Below are positions 17,701 to 24,681 of a stretch of 64,000 nt of DNA, one piece after another. The DNA lies in assembly GCA_024398875.1 (NCBI GenBank), contig JAKSIJ010000008.1, positions 40,104 through 104,103 of the forward strand, written 5' to 3'. The number at the start of each line of letters is the position of its first letter. The stretch's first letter is position 1. Both the position numbers and the translations under genes were made by a program. The notes beneath the pieces are model-generated. The model searched no databases. It saw only the letters and a program-made list of their open reading frames with translations, and was not told where the DNA came from. This DNA comes from Fibrobacter sp. GTDB lineage: Bacteria > Fibrobacterota > Fibrobacteria > Fibrobacterales > Fibrobacteraceae.

Positions 17701-20305
17701 AACCATCCACTTTGTTCAAGACAGCATCACGGACAGGCCAATTTGACTTTAATAGATTGTCCGTTGCCTTGAACAGGTAGTAAAGCCGCTGCGTGTTACT
17801 GAGGCCAATCTTGTTCACGGTAGAAATCGTGACCGTATTCTGGTTATCTTTTTGAATCGCGAGAAGGTTGTTGTAGCCATACTTGCGAGGTTCAAAATCA
17901 AACTGGCCGTTCTTCTTCACGGGATGCGGGACGGTCTTGAGCGAATCGTAGCGCGCGACCTTGCCGCCCTTGCCGTCGTCCACGGAATCCTTGACCCATT
18001 TCACAGGACCCCACGTTCCGCCGCCGCTGCGCTTGAACACGGAGCATGCGTCATTCGCGTCGGGGTCCTTAGTCACATCACACTCCCAGGCGATTTCCTC
18101 TTGGTAGTTGAAGTTCATGCGAATCTGGCGAAGGCGATGTGGCATCAGGTCGTCCACAACGAACGAATACTTTTCAATCCAGTTGTCCACCGTAATCGCG
18201 GGAACGTTGTAACGCTCCACGTGACGGATGGGGACGGATTTCGGCGCAAGGTCGCCATCCGGGGTGAGACCATCCACCTTTTCCCAGCGGTCCATCTTCA
18301 TGCCAATCGAAGACCAGTCGGAAGAGGAATGAAACTTGAGGGGCGAATCCTGGAAATCAGCATAATTCTGACGCTTGAACGAGCCATAAGATTGCAGAGT
18401 GTCGTTATAAATGGAATCACCCTTGTCATTCGTTCCATTGTAAATAAACTTACCCGAGGAATCCTTCGGCGCTTCACTTCTCGCCACAAGCGAGTCAATC
18501 TTTCCATAAAGTCCGATTTCGCAAAACTGCGCCGTGTCGCTGACATCCGCGCCGTAGAAACAGTTGCGGTTCAGCGTGGACGATTCGCGAGCCGACACGC
18601 TCATCTTGGACAAACTATTCATCGTCCTCGAATCGCTCAGCGCCATGTTCACGAAAGGCTTCTCGTAGAGGAAGTCTTCCATGAGGTAGGGCGTGTACGA
18701 AGAACCCGCGGACGAACCAATCGGGGAGAAGGAGTTGGCAGACTTCATCTTTAGATTTTCTAACGTTTCAGAAAAAATCGGTCGCAAGTGAGAGTACTTA
18801 AGTTCATCAATTAAATCCTCCGACAATAGAGAAATTAACGAATTGCCAATAAGAGCTGTCGTCCCCGCTATAATGGCAATGTTTGCAGCAATTGCAGCAG
18901 GCTTTACCCAAGCCAAAGCGACATCAGCGCCAAGACACGCTGTCGCAGCAATCGCCGTTGCTTCCGCAGCAACCCGCCACCCATCGCTATCAGCTGTTGG
19001 CGCAGCATTGAATCTAGCTCGTTTTACATCTGCAACGCCCGACGTTAAACTATATGTATTTTCCGCCCACCCAGATTCTTTCGACACAAGTGAGGAACCC
19101 TGTTCTCTTGCAGACGCCGATGCCCATAATCCAACCGTATTCGCCTTTGACGCCAACGCAAATGTATAGGGGCTTAGCAAATCATCATCACTCTCACTTA
19201 ATTGCGAAAAGAAATTTTCAATCCCAACAGAAATCTCAGAAGGTATCAAAAAATTCATCAATTCGGGATAGTTCTTATGAGGATCAGTAAATGTAATGCT
19301 GCTGTCAGCACCTAACAACCTAAACATCGGCAACGAATCATGGGCTTCAATCTCCTTCAAATAATCAATATGCCCCTTTCCTTTATTTAGCGGATTAACA
19401 TAATCAACTAAAGGATCGCTATCGACATAATCATCCAGGCCATCTAATATTTTAGGGCCTATAACCGAGTAATCCAGCCATTGCGCAAGCAAAATCATAA
19501 CAGACGATGTTACGCCAACAGTTTTCGTCACGGCACCACCCGTCATGGTCGCCACACCAATTATAGCCATCAATGCATCAGTTACAATATGTTGCGATAG
19601 CGCGACATCCCTATTTTTTAAATCCAGTTCCATATTCAACGCACCGGTGCCTTCGTGAGGGGAATCAAGCGTGATTATTTTATCCACATCCCCGTGATAA
19701 TAGTTGCTATTTTGGACATATTCACGAGATACAACACCACCCATTGAATGACCAATGAGAATGTAGCGGGATGCAAGTTGACGGTATAAATCAGAATATT
19801 TACGAATAGAATCAAGCGCAACTTGACCAGAATCTTTTCGACCCGTACCCGGATTATAAAAAATCGCTTTCACCTCCTGCGCCTCTTCAACAAGAGCACG
19901 GCGTTTACCAAATTTTTCATTTTTCTTATTCCACGTCCGGTTTCCCAGTTCATAAGCATTGTTTATAGAACTATTCGCAGGATTAGTAAATGAACGCCAA
20001 TGATACACATAGGAGTTTCTTGGATTTCTGTTATTGCCAATATCAGGCTCCTCAAACACCGTATTCGATAGCCATTTGGTTATTCTGTCATCATTCCCAT
20101 ACTTTCCAAGTGTCGCATTACCAAGATAGCCCGCAGAATCATTAGCAGATGGATAGTTAATGTCCTCTGGTATTCCCTTCCCCGACTCATAAGCACCATG
20201 CACCATAAGAACATTATAGTTTGCAATAGATTCCATCGGCTTGGGAATAGACCAAGACTCACAAATAATGGAAACAATTAAGAATAGAACAATTCGCTTT
20301 TTCAT
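8786..20305 (-). CDS. Giant (3839-residue) secreted multidomain protein: lipase-like N-terminus, Ig-like repeats, LamG, CBM-like modules, sorting-like C-terminus
   Basis: The signal peptide spans about residues 1-19. Residues 30-230 form an alpha/beta-hydrolase with VLMVHGAYE, the nucleophile elbow GHSMGG (Ser187) and LDSPHEGTGA, as in PGAP1/lipase-like enzymes. The long middle (about 700-3000) is Asp/Ser/Tyr-rich with recurrent Ig-like strands (DRQAPLFDIYVD, DRDAPVMKIKEL, DRTSPNILSLV). About 3085-3290 is a LamG/concanavalin-like domain, about 3295-3430 a CBM6/35-like beta-sandwich, and about 3440-3550 and 3585-3735 are two related modules resembling cellulose-binding family 3 (the paired YYF strands and DPSF/DPGH turns). 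Residues 3753-3839 form a small beta domain like a type IX secretion or FlgD-like sorting tail. It is transcribed with an upstream lipoprotein (3-bp gap). Likely a cell-surface or secreted adhesin/esterase for plant cell walls; function is inferred. Confidence 0.85.
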   Translation of the reverse strand: MKKRIVLFLIVSIICESWSIPKPMESIANYNVLMVHGAYESGKGIPEDINYPSANDSAGYLGNATLGKYGNDDRITKWLSNTVFEEPDIGNNRNPRNSYVYHWRSFTNPANSSINNAYELGNRTWNKKNEKFGKRRALVEEAQEVKAIFYNPGTGRKDSGQVALDSIRKYSDLYRQLASRYILIGHSMGGVVSREYVQNSNYYHGDVDKIITLDSPHEGTGALNMELDLKNRDVALSQHIVTDALMAIIGVATMTGGAVTKTVGVTSSVMILLAQWLDYSVIGPKILDGLDDYVDSDPLVDYVNPLNKGKGHIDYLKEIEAHDSLPMFRLLGADSSITFTDPHKNYPELMNFLIPSEISVGIENFFSQLSESDDDLLSPYTFALASKANTVGLWASASAREQGSSLVSKESGWAENTYSLTSGVADVKRARFNAAPTADSDGWRVAAEATAIAATACLGADVALAWVKPAAIAANIAIIAGTTALIGNSLISLLSEDLIDELKYSHLRPIFSETLENLKMKSANSFSPIGSSAGSSYTPYLMEDFLYEKPFVNMALSDSRTMNSLSKMSVSARESSTLNRNCFYGADVSDTAQFCEIGLYGKIDSLVARSEAPKDSSGKFIYNGTNDKGDSIYNDTLQSYGSFKRQNYADFQDSPLKFHSSSDWSSIGMKMDRWEKVDGLTPDGDLAPKSVPIRHVERYNVPAITVDNWIEKYSFVVDDLMPHRLRQIRMNFNYQEEIAWECDVTKDPDANDACSVFKRSGGGTWGPVKWVKDSVDDGKGGKVARYDSLKTVPHPVKKNGQFDFEPRKYGYNNLLAIQKDNQNTVTISTVNKIGLSNTQRLYYLFKATDNLLKSNWPVRDAVLNKVDGFDAFVSVLDYQGFKVDSASDIIYVGGDIGTGTRKKMIGTPDGIRDMNFCSQQSISSLFDGSHEWQLRAYISDSSGNIDTTGLFNVSFEIDRQAPLFDIYVDNSFVNPDSVPFIARFVWQDSAHTPDIHALRWILEKSNEPNGADFKKVKELAAMYNISSKDFAVPWSDSIRELIAESGLYRVSTFAVDYAVPNRAAYDSVNALISKIMADPKALGDDDWKFVENSSSGLNVTTRNAYFRVDRDAPVMKIKELSLETLKKTDSLDRPAQQFGVRYLNGEELLKISYSVNDECGGCDSSKISILWNFIHAADTSKIERAGDSIVVNGNSVSGIWNEYENMRLSDGDYRLRADLRDLAGNKNSARVGELLRVDRTSPNILSLVSSKLVYPDSVKDYRASVVVNEKNDIESNRMGMFCQYRILGGDGDSSWREIRKNDSILLLKADTIQFAIDESAVGINHGLRYLNVGCADVAGNEAYRTDMFYIGERVPLISYPVLNVSESSNPIIPIVGIAPPSSLKESSSTRYRLRYRSCGDSVWKEEGIETISSNQSKDKNISKIGQSNEGILGYLHNDFVDSDEKVCIELGVQSCMSCDWKTVETSIVLKKPDTTSINGNGPIVKLDVSEESLTVGKDSVQVSLHLDGYFEESYMLHLYGEDETSKGLFDYSVANIQRNPYYGVPSDSVLAANERGVWFYQDDNLAYHLKWKGLPNFSRFHIHYDSKTLEKTCGGPGDYEMDYNCRVEYRPIGLENSLFPFDNGLSPELILPTFPDSVMVVYGEKGHLVFQSKGAFRIAVENNESIDSTEIQMPVFFGDSRQDGFYWIPEMNTPVTSPFAIGWNVNPQLYGLSFVWNGTSVTGTYPSGSLARLTAEITENTKDSPYVKVVNKSIVLKRDALKIALDEKIPDYIMLKKSTNECSVLSEDCEMAVYSLDSMKIFYGIKNWDANVDVYVINSNKEVVDHKFFADLKANKNDSAYSYSWFNNGLNRLPKTDSSETYTIKILAVASDDSTQKDSTTSEFNVIYANSMVNMTPASPQTAGTPSVYVSEAVWDSNYSSFRYEPIADYLVQADVEGWYLPDSLQGTLQYTAEPSGSQIPLAFDAERFSLGILRQRDSIDLVIFVVFDAKLDENGCDSGSPTYDGERHLFYRKKLVHFYKNKTVLDTLIFHESVGSIEDGRAFSVNENSILNVYAFPAYMKDSTDESLSKDTMNAFAHFSYVMPKPTRNHSNDVSDEWGALQDTVNVGCHADSLKDCNYGAENYNPEAKLFKLKIDPQNEECTLIHNGGAVKVMSWNYLGLEQCPIHNTYYYYNLGQVRNGAHCYNNDKGFEDIIFTLSLEIPEFYWNAGFGYDNLVNKTIRFDPTNTTIYGESSGYMKVLENQMESGFLKDSKRRGYSYYDGTKWKHSNTYGRLTPFETQHLPFFTSRELTGSDNIFLFPDEISGYGKPSKFSMKFYAKDKTSHFVADVFGKDIKGNSYHRQLTSLNKNFDTDLLQHGGVDFFVSYNKVVAELETKADSLKVSYLFPAPIGKIPAGNDSLKYYRAASRIHYYVGDYDDTLWRQRYVTLPYFRNLSSLSNYTNLLDAKLPYSPDSISALGISKDVESKVRKNGEFRLQSNDYNNQKHSFYHTTGLEDLGAPSLNYKWKFTLKGVDTSLYKSSKDSIYINAQQLKSKIYRKSMDSLSLLPTKKTSASVAKESLYVGQLPWVKNFKINSAQVTYLDSSEHTHFAIGTQMPTESNVDIEYKKDINQRRLKEFVEVRGYLEANKVYRLAYLKDGVYYSVLDSVRVESSGNHRITWFNTNRLQGNTQFLLTWGDAASNYYYITFDMVVGAGINTETDNIVHSALKDVTVSFPQGSFPNGENITVRTANAQDYGLDVYEDMAIVGPIVEVLPSYDFGVGPYPRIQTRISKEEMTRNGITPQALRLYKVDFVNRKFVPLEDALYGYLDADEKPLVNDDADGNVKMCPSPLDKSCGGMGDDWEYMLISAETRTFSVFVAMDSVITDSLNRISPVDTLPAEFACVVPRDSLWLGLDNGYMAYGASCNHPGVGMVSLYRDGGLVAEIHGNTPDTIVYDGTRSLGLSPVGKIPTGVYESRYLGISTLGFEQQIAGPLVYTDSLRPVVEGFTVQESSDVLDRIFTVSARVADSESGLASVSLSPVFGGISLRELELTPDSSGTVNATFRLTREELSGCMGCKLRMAFRAEDFGHNHADTTYVSDRLYPYPATLALWYPAREGTGAKAYEFLNGEHDLELSSVQNPWQSDAGIYFGAASDHAVGSGRVDLGTTDSYTLEFRMKRGNAPDVWRNIISFTGPGNLSIRLLQKGRSLSLSEGGREWISGDVLPALTKSWAHVAVVSDADGVRFYVDGTPVKFVPGGISADRELYGSLTLGSSSGNSFVGNIADVRFYTGALTGSEIAYLSMPATDNGNLSNVIVVSVKDVNVMNGFSGQFSCAVAGNRYLEAGGDASRLRMNVFVEKAGDYQVVVYARSANLSSAEVSVGEGTVVSGTLALSGVWRASALSGAALHLSRGTHSILLEAPTGVQIGGIALSEATISPAMVAWGRGLTGMDMEAQSPSKIQTSLKYEGFLDRSMLRPRIRLKNISDETINGYSVRYYFRGEDPTQVQTSAFFPQNSVDLQIHSESARTGYAEWDFNGFVLAPNDSAFYGEGPHFGLYNADWSPWNAEDDPSFVTAAMDGYAVDEGIVVLDRDNNLIGGRCVEMEDEASIVVKPRVLASDTRNDNQASEIHFTVENLGNTALRDFEVRYYFHVEEGLAPIMDINYLSACSTAELESLGSGRFQVRVRCRGSIGAGNAMNDPVNISLHLSGWANIWNSSDDPGHVGLSTSMAEARGICVFDSLGNRIYGDDPSWPETSIVAGTSNGNPETLDNGYHGDVSIPIVRTEDGLVLSLDSWTTLSLDLVNAIGIPVKSIFNGTLQPGEQLVAVDWTGINPRTTYLVLKINGTIKATKLLSLL

Positions 20306-20308
20306 ACT

Positions 20309-21187
20309 TTACTCCAATTCAACAACAATCTCATCATTTTGATAAAATGACAAGCCTCCACGCCATATTGCACCAGAACAAACAACCTGACCATTAATTA
20401 GATTACATAAATTAGCGTTAGGCAGCAAAACATCTCCCCAAAAATCACCAACTGTAAATTTTACAGGGACATCAATGGTATCTTTTCCATTTCGCAAAAG
20501 AACAGCTTCGAAAGCATGATCTCCAGGCATAAAGCAATACACATCCTCACCCCAAGCCCTTACATCGTCGCACTTCCGAATCCATTCCAAATCATTATCA
20601 AGCCGTTTGTATGTAAGAGTCTTTTTCGTCGTATCCAAAACGGCATACTGGCAACTGTCCCCATCAGCATTCAAAGGGCCTTGCACAAAAAACAGACCGT
20701 CATTCCAAATTCTTAAACGGTTTACTTGGAAAACTTCTTGACAACCTTTTTTTTGCACAACATATTCAACAACAAAAGGCTTTTCACCCAGTTTCCAAAA
20801 AGAGATTGACCCTGATTCAGATCCCCATATTATCGAATCAGCCACTTGCCCTCGAGCGTACTCATAATAATCATTATCCAAGGAATCAGTCCAACGAGGA
20901 CCATCTTCCTGCACTCTATAGTTAAAAACGCGCAACCTAGTATGTCCTCTGCCGCCACGTGTCCCTCCATCTGTTACATAACCCTCCTGCTCCTGAGACC
21001 ACGAGCGCCAATCGCTCACAATCACCAGACTATCATCTATAAAGCCAACAACTTTTTCCCCATCACGATATTCAGACCATTCAACCGGCCCCCATTCCCT
21101 GTTCAAGTCGCTGCACCCAGCCAGCATCCCGCCGCACACAAACGCAAGCATGGTTCCAGCGAACAATCCGCAAATCCTATTCATCAT
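20309..21187 (-). CDS. Secreted lipoprotein of unknown function
   Basis: A 292-residue protein with a type II signal peptide (lipobox LAGC near residue 25), so anchored to a membrane through an acylated Cys. The mature part is Trp/Tyr/Asp-rich and predicted mostly beta, with repeated strands such as VVGFIDDSLVIVSDWRS and LRIWNDGLFFVQG that could be propeller- or lipocalin-like. No family is recognised. I chose ATG 21187 because GGAGG lies 7 nt upstream. Its stop is 3 bp before the start of the 3839-residue protein, so the two are co-expressed; it may be an accessory or receptor for that protein. Confidence 0.8.
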   Translation of the reverse strand: MMNRICGLFAGTMLAFVCGGMLAGCSDLNREWGPVEWSEYRDGEKVVGFIDDSLVIVSDWRSWSQEQEGYVTDGGTRGGRGHTRLRVFNYRVQEDGPRWTDSLDNDYYEYARGQVADSIIWGSESGSISFWKLGEKPFVVEYVVQKKGCQEVFQVNRLRIWNDGLFFVQGPLNADGDSCQYAVLDTTKKTLTYKRLDNDLEWIRKCDDVRAWGEDVYCFMPGDHAFEAVLLRNGKDTIDVPVKFTVGDFWGDVLLPNANLCNLINGQVVCSGAIWRGGLSFYQNDEIVVELE

Positions 21188-21254
21188 AATCAAACCTCCA
21201 ACATCATCCGTTCAGCCCGCAGAGCATACGAGCGCGTGACGAACGCCACATACA

Positions 21255-21283
21255 AATATATTCAAAATTTTGAACAAATCCAA
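21255..21283 (-). promoter_or_regulatory. Promoter of the lipoprotein/giant-protein operon
   Basis: On the minus strand TTGGAT (21283-21278), a 17-nt spacer and TATATT (21260-21255) followed by TG. The -10 plus extension reads TATATTTG, matching the Bacteroidota-like TAnnTTTG. It lies about 70 bp before the start codon at 21187. Confidence 0.6.
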
Positions 21284-21734
21284 AGAAGCCTAAGTAGCAC
21301 TTTTTGTAAACTTTCTCAGCTAAAAAACAAAGCAATGGACTGCCGTCCCCGATCAGGTCGGGGACAGGCTCCCCTTCGGCCTCGCAGTGACAACGTGGGA
21401 AAAGACGGCCATTCCCTATCAAACAAAAAGTTTCCATTATACCTGCCAATTGCAACTTTTCTCAAAACATGTTCAAGAAAGTAACACGTGTACACTGAAT
21501 TAAACAGCAAGCTTAATTGCCGTGCCTTGTCTTGGCACACCTACCTTAATTTATTCTTATTCACAGCAAAACCTCCAAGGCGCTCCGAACCTTCTCGGAA
21601 ATACCCATCGCAGTCGCATAGGCCCCAAGCAAGGCAAGCGCAGTCTCGTAAGAAAATACGACTCTCGGATTTAGGTACTAGCAGGTATACCCTTTATTTT
21701 CGCCAAGCAATTTTTACCCATTTTTGGGCGTTCT
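21284..21734. other. Gene-poor intergenic stretch with a possible coding remnant
   Basis: Besides the REP-like element I find no full gene. On the minus strand 21677-21561 there is a 38-codon open frame bounded by stops (YLNPRVVFSYETALALLGA and following residues) with coding-like composition but no start codon or ribosome binding site. It looks like a 3' gene fragment or a dispersed remnant. The sequence 21690-21735 is AT-rich and may hold the terminator of the DUF1653 gene, though no strong hairpin is seen. Confidence 0.4.
21341..21430. repeat. REP-like palindromic element
   Basis: A perfect 8-bp inverted repeat, GTCCCCGA and TCGGGGAC (21345-21352, 21358-21365) with a TCAGG loop, is followed by a GC-rich arm reading CTCCCCTTCGGCCTCGCAG. 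Its base composition differs from the AT-rich surroundings. Such elements are usually dispersed in many copies; only one is visible in this window. Confidence 0.55.
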
Positions 21735-21980
21735 CTATTCTCCAATATCCAGGAACCGCTCTACTTCCGTTCCATCCGGCAAAATCTTCTTGCTTTCAAA
21801 TTCTTCCTTGGGCCTGACCCAGACAGTGCCCTTGGGGTAATCCGGCTTGCTGTATTCGCTACGGTAAACCACTAAACGTTGCACATTCTCTGTACTTACA
21901 GCATCGGCTTCCAAAACCGTATAGATGAACTCTTTGCTCTTGAAATGCTGATAGCGATGGCCTTTGATTGCAACAGACAT
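21735..21980 (-). CDS. DUF1653 domain protein
   Basis: An 81-residue protein that is almost entirely a DUF1653 domain: GHRYQHFKSKEFIYTV at the N-terminus and VVYRSEYSKPDYPKGTVWVRP in the middle, the two diagnostic blocks of this small beta-barrel family. The biochemical role of the family is unknown. The start ATG at 21980 shares its first base with the Nudix stop codon (TAATG) and uses GGAGG inside the Nudix gene, so translation is coupled. A longer frame upstream exists but has no ribosome binding site. Confidence 0.82.
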   Translation of the reverse strand: MSVAIKGHRYQHFKSKEFIYTVLEADAVSTENVQRLVVYRSEYSKPDYPKGTVWVRPKEEFESKKILPDGTEVERFLDIGE

Positions 21981-22516
21981 TACGCCTCCAAATTTTTTAT
22001 CCAGTTGTAGTCCTTTGGATGATCCACAAATTTCTCCGGATGGGCTTTCCACATTTCGAGAAATTCCTCCCGAGTCATCCACACGAAATCATCAACCTCT
22101 CCCGGCTGCGGCACTAGTGCGACAGATTCCGCCGCAGACAAAGTAATGCGATAGGTGTCGTAATATTCGTTGTCGAAATAAGTGCCATCGTTCAGCACAT
22201 TTTCATGCGTCGCTTCAAAGAGGTACTTCAAATCCTCCGCCCGCTTCGTCACGCCCAATTCCTCACGGAGTTCCCGCAAGCCCGCATGCAGGCTATCATC
22301 ACCAGCGGAAATATGGCCCGCACAACTGGTATCTAGCAAGTTCGGGTTATTCTCCTTCAGGTGGCTCCGCAGCTGAAACAGAATGCGGCCAGCATCATCA
22401 AAAGCCCAGATGTGGACAGTTCTGTGCCACAAGCCTTTGGCATGAACCTCCGTGCGCCCGCGGGCATAACCTGCGCCACTTCCATCAGGATTCAAAATGT
22501 CGATTTGCTCTTCCAT
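21980..22516 (-). CDS. Nudix hydrolase (IPP isomerase/YfcD-like)
   Basis: A 178-residue protein with a slightly variant Nudix box, G-x5-D-x7-REL-R-EE-L-GV, in the segment that begins GHISAGDDSLHAGL; the first Glu is replaced by Asp. The flanking blocks LWHRTVHIWAF and a late VDDFVWMTREEF are typical of the YfcD/Idi-like subgroup, which hydrolyses nucleotide diphosphate derivatives or acts as an isomerase. The two Cys/His ligands expected for a true type I IPP isomerase are not all present, so a hydrolase is more likely. It overlaps the DUF1653 gene by one base. Confidence 0.85.
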   Translation of the reverse strand: MEEQIDILNPDGSGAGYARGRTEVHAKGLWHRTVHIWAFDDAGRILFQLRSHLKENNPNLLDTSCAGHISAGDDSLHAGLRELREELGVTKRAEDLKYLFEATHENVLNDGTYFDNEYYDTYRITLSAAESVALVPQPGEVDDFVWMTREEFLEMWKAHPEKFVDHPKDYNWIKNLEA

Positions 22517-22560
22517 TCTACCGCAAAACTACTAATTCGCAGCCTCGGCGAACGCGGCGC

Positions 22561-24603
22561 CTAGCGAACGTTCACCACTTGCGCAGCATTTCCAACCTGC
22601 ACAATGTAGCGGCCGGAATTCGGCACCAGCACACTGAAGTTTTCGGTAGCGATTTGACCCGCATACAGCACGCGGCCCTGCATATCCAGGAGCGCAATTC
22701 TCTTGCCTACAGGAGCCCCCGCAATCTGCACACTGCGATTTGCAACAGAAAGTCTCAAGTTCTTATAAACTGCAATAGACGGAATGAATTCTTCAGCCGC
22801 GCTACTAGAACTTTCTTCTTGCTCCGACGAACTGGAACCTTCTTCAACGCTGCTGGAAGACTCCATCCCTTCACTGCTAGAACTTTCTTCCGAGGCCTCT
22901 TCAGAAACTACAAACGATCCGATGTAGTTGGACATTGTCAAAGAGTCAACATATTCCGGCGTATTGGCAAAGAGCACGCAATGGAAGTTGTTGTCCGTAG
23001 CATAATCGCCCTTGCCAGAAATACGCAAATAAGCCTTCCACTTGCCTTGCGGAATTTTCGCAGAATTAATTTCTTCCGGAATGGTAACCTCCACAGCCAC
23101 ATCATTCACGCCATCAAAAGTGGTTTTTATATTCTTCGGAATCACATGTTTTCGCAATACCATATTGCTGCCATTAGCCGTGTTTTTTTCAAGAGTATCA
23201 GCGCCGCCCCATTCCTTAGAACGGCTATGAACACTTTGAATATCGATGGGGGTAGACAGTTCTACCACTAGGGAATTATTGGCAGTTGCACCCTTCCAAT
23301 CCACATCATCCGGCCGCAGCACCAACGTGGTCTTCATTGCGCGAACCATATTGCCAAAGCCCACATTCTGGATTTTCAAATTGGCCTGGAACTTTCCACC
23401 GGGGCGAACAGAATCCACCACGCTGGATTGGCGAAGCACATAGCGGTACCCCAAATGGTCATTGATATACTTGAAGTCCGTGTCCTCTCCGTTATATTCC
23501 AAATCCTCAAACTGCAACATGTTTTTCTTCCACATGTAAGTAATCAGACCATAGTCATGCTGCACGTTCAAGTAACTGGTGTGCGTTCTAAAGCCCTCAT
23601 ACGAAAGGTACTCGGCCGTATTAAGGGCCATCCATCCTTCCGGGGTCTGCGTAGCCTCCCCACCATAGGGAGTGTTGATGCCATATTTTTCAAGCCAGGC
23701 TACGCCTTCTTCACGGCAAATTGACGTAGCGCAGTCACCAGCACCACCCCAAGAACCCCAGTCAATCTGCGTACCCAGATATCCATCATTGAACATTCCC
23801 AGGCGATAGAGGGTGTCACCCAAAACTGCTTCTTTCTGCTTAAAAACTTCACTATCAATGTTAAAATCCACACCGTAATTGTCAAAGCCCAAAGCCTTAG
23901 CAATACGAGGAGCCGTACGAGAGATGATTTTCAAATCTTGAGGCGTATTTCTCATTAACGTTTGAATGGCTTGTGACTCATTGGGCAATGTCGCCATGGT
24001 ATCCGAATGCATTTCACCAAAAGCACCATATGTTCCCAGTTCAAAAGCCGTAATCACATCCGTATAATCAGAAAGCACCGGAGCTAATTGTTTCAGATGA
24101 CTAAGCACCAAATTTTGCGAGGGAGTTACATTGCTAATCCCATTATACCAGGGATCGTATGTAATACGGACAATGACTGTACCATTCTTCTTGCGCACAT
24201 TGTCAAATGATTGGCGAAGAACGTTCAAAGCATCGTCCGTCAAATCCTGGCTCACGCCACAAGTTTTCCCTGTAGGGGAATTGTCGTCTTTCCAGCAGGC
24301 GTTACTGCTGAAAGCAGAAATCTCCGCACGCATGTGGGATTGTTTGCACCAGGGGTCAAAGGGGGCAGTTCCACTGGGCTTCAAGTGTATAACCTGGGGT
24401 TCGTAAAAACCTCTATCCGGATTAAAATGGTAATTCTTGTAATTGAACCCCGTCGAATCCGTAAACGGAGTATAGAAGGATTGCTTATGGTCCGTATAGT
24501 CCAAATCTTGAAGGACTAGCGTCCCGGCCGATGAAACACCAAATGCAGTGAGCACTGCCAACAATGCGGATCTGATTCCGCCACCCAAATATTTTTCCAT
24601 CAT
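22561..24603 (-). CDS. Secreted DUF4874/DUF4832 protein with Ser-rich linker and C-terminal sorting-like domain
   Basis: A 680-residue secreted protein. After the signal peptide (residues about 1-25) comes the N-terminal DUF4874 barrel (NPDRGFYEP, VIVRITYDPWYNG, AFELGTYGAFGEMHSD) and the C-terminal DUF4832 part (LEDLEYNGEDTDF-like region, LKIQNVGFGN). These domains resemble glycosidases in fold, and ELGTYGAFGE and NDGYLGTQIDWGSWGG line a likely sugar cleft, but the activity is not established. A linker of four Glu/Ser blocks (EEASEESSSSEGM and similar) typical of Fibrobacter proteins leads to a terminal beta domain (KRIALLDMQGRVLYAG, YIVQVG), a type IX secretion sorting-like tail. It follows the GH9 gene on the same strand with its own promoter. 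Confidence 0.85.
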   Translation of the reverse strand: MMEKYLGGGIRSALLAVLTAFGVSSAGTLVLQDLDYTDHKQSFYTPFTDSTGFNYKNYHFNPDRGFYEPQVIHLKPSGTAPFDPWCKQSHMRAEISAFSSNACWKDDNSPTGKTCGVSQDLTDDALNVLRQSFDNVRKKNGTVIVRITYDPWYNGISNVTPSQNLVLSHLKQLAPVLSDYTDVITAFELGTYGAFGEMHSDTMATLPNESQAIQTLMRNTPQDLKIISRTAPRIAKALGFDNYGVDFNIDSEVFKQKEAVLGDTLYRLGMFNDGYLGTQIDWGSWGGAGDCATSICREEGVAWLEKYGINTPYGGEATQTPEGWMALNTAEYLSYEGFRTHTSYLNVQHDYGLITYMWKKNMLQFEDLEYNGEDTDFKYINDHLGYRYVLRQSSVVDSVRPGGKFQANLKIQNVGFGNMVRAMKTTLVLRPDDVDWKGATANNSLVVELSTPIDIQSVHSRSKEWGGADTLEKNTANGSNMVLRKHVIPKNIKTTFDGVNDVAVEVTIPEEINSAKIPQGKWKAYLRISGKGDYATDNNFHCVLFANTPEYVDSLTMSNYIGSFVVSEEASEESSSSEGMESSSSVEEGSSSSEQEESSSSAAEEFIPSIAVYKNLRLSVANRSVQIAGAPVGKRIALLDMQGRVLYAGQIATENFSVLVPNSGRYIVQVGNAAQVVNVR

Positions 24604-24609
24604 AATCAC

Positions 24610-24637
24610 AATATAACTTAAAACCCCCAGAGGTCAA
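24610..24637 (-). promoter_or_regulatory. Promoter of the DUF4874/4832 gene; transcript probably leaderless
   Basis: On the minus strand TTGACC (24637-24632), a 16-nt spacer and TATATT (24615-24610). Only 6 nt separate the -10 box from ATG 24603, so transcription would begin at the start codon. It overlaps the terminator of the GH9 gene. Confidence 0.6.
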
Positions 24638-24649
24638 CCGCCTCCAGGG
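24620..24649 (-). terminator. Terminator of the GH9 gene
   Basis: On the minus strand CCCTGGAGG pairs with CCTCTGGGGG (with G-U pairs and one bulge) around a 7-nt loop and is followed by TTTTAAG. It starts 33 nt beyond the GH9 stop codon. Confidence 0.55.
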
Positions 24650-24681
24650 ATTAAAAGGAATTTTTCCGCGAAAAGCGGCTT

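Noticed and set aside
17852..18754. Plus-strand frame of 300 residues opposite the giant gene
   Set aside because: It lies in the GC-rich segment of the giant gene and is an antisense artefact; Arg/His-rich translation without domain.
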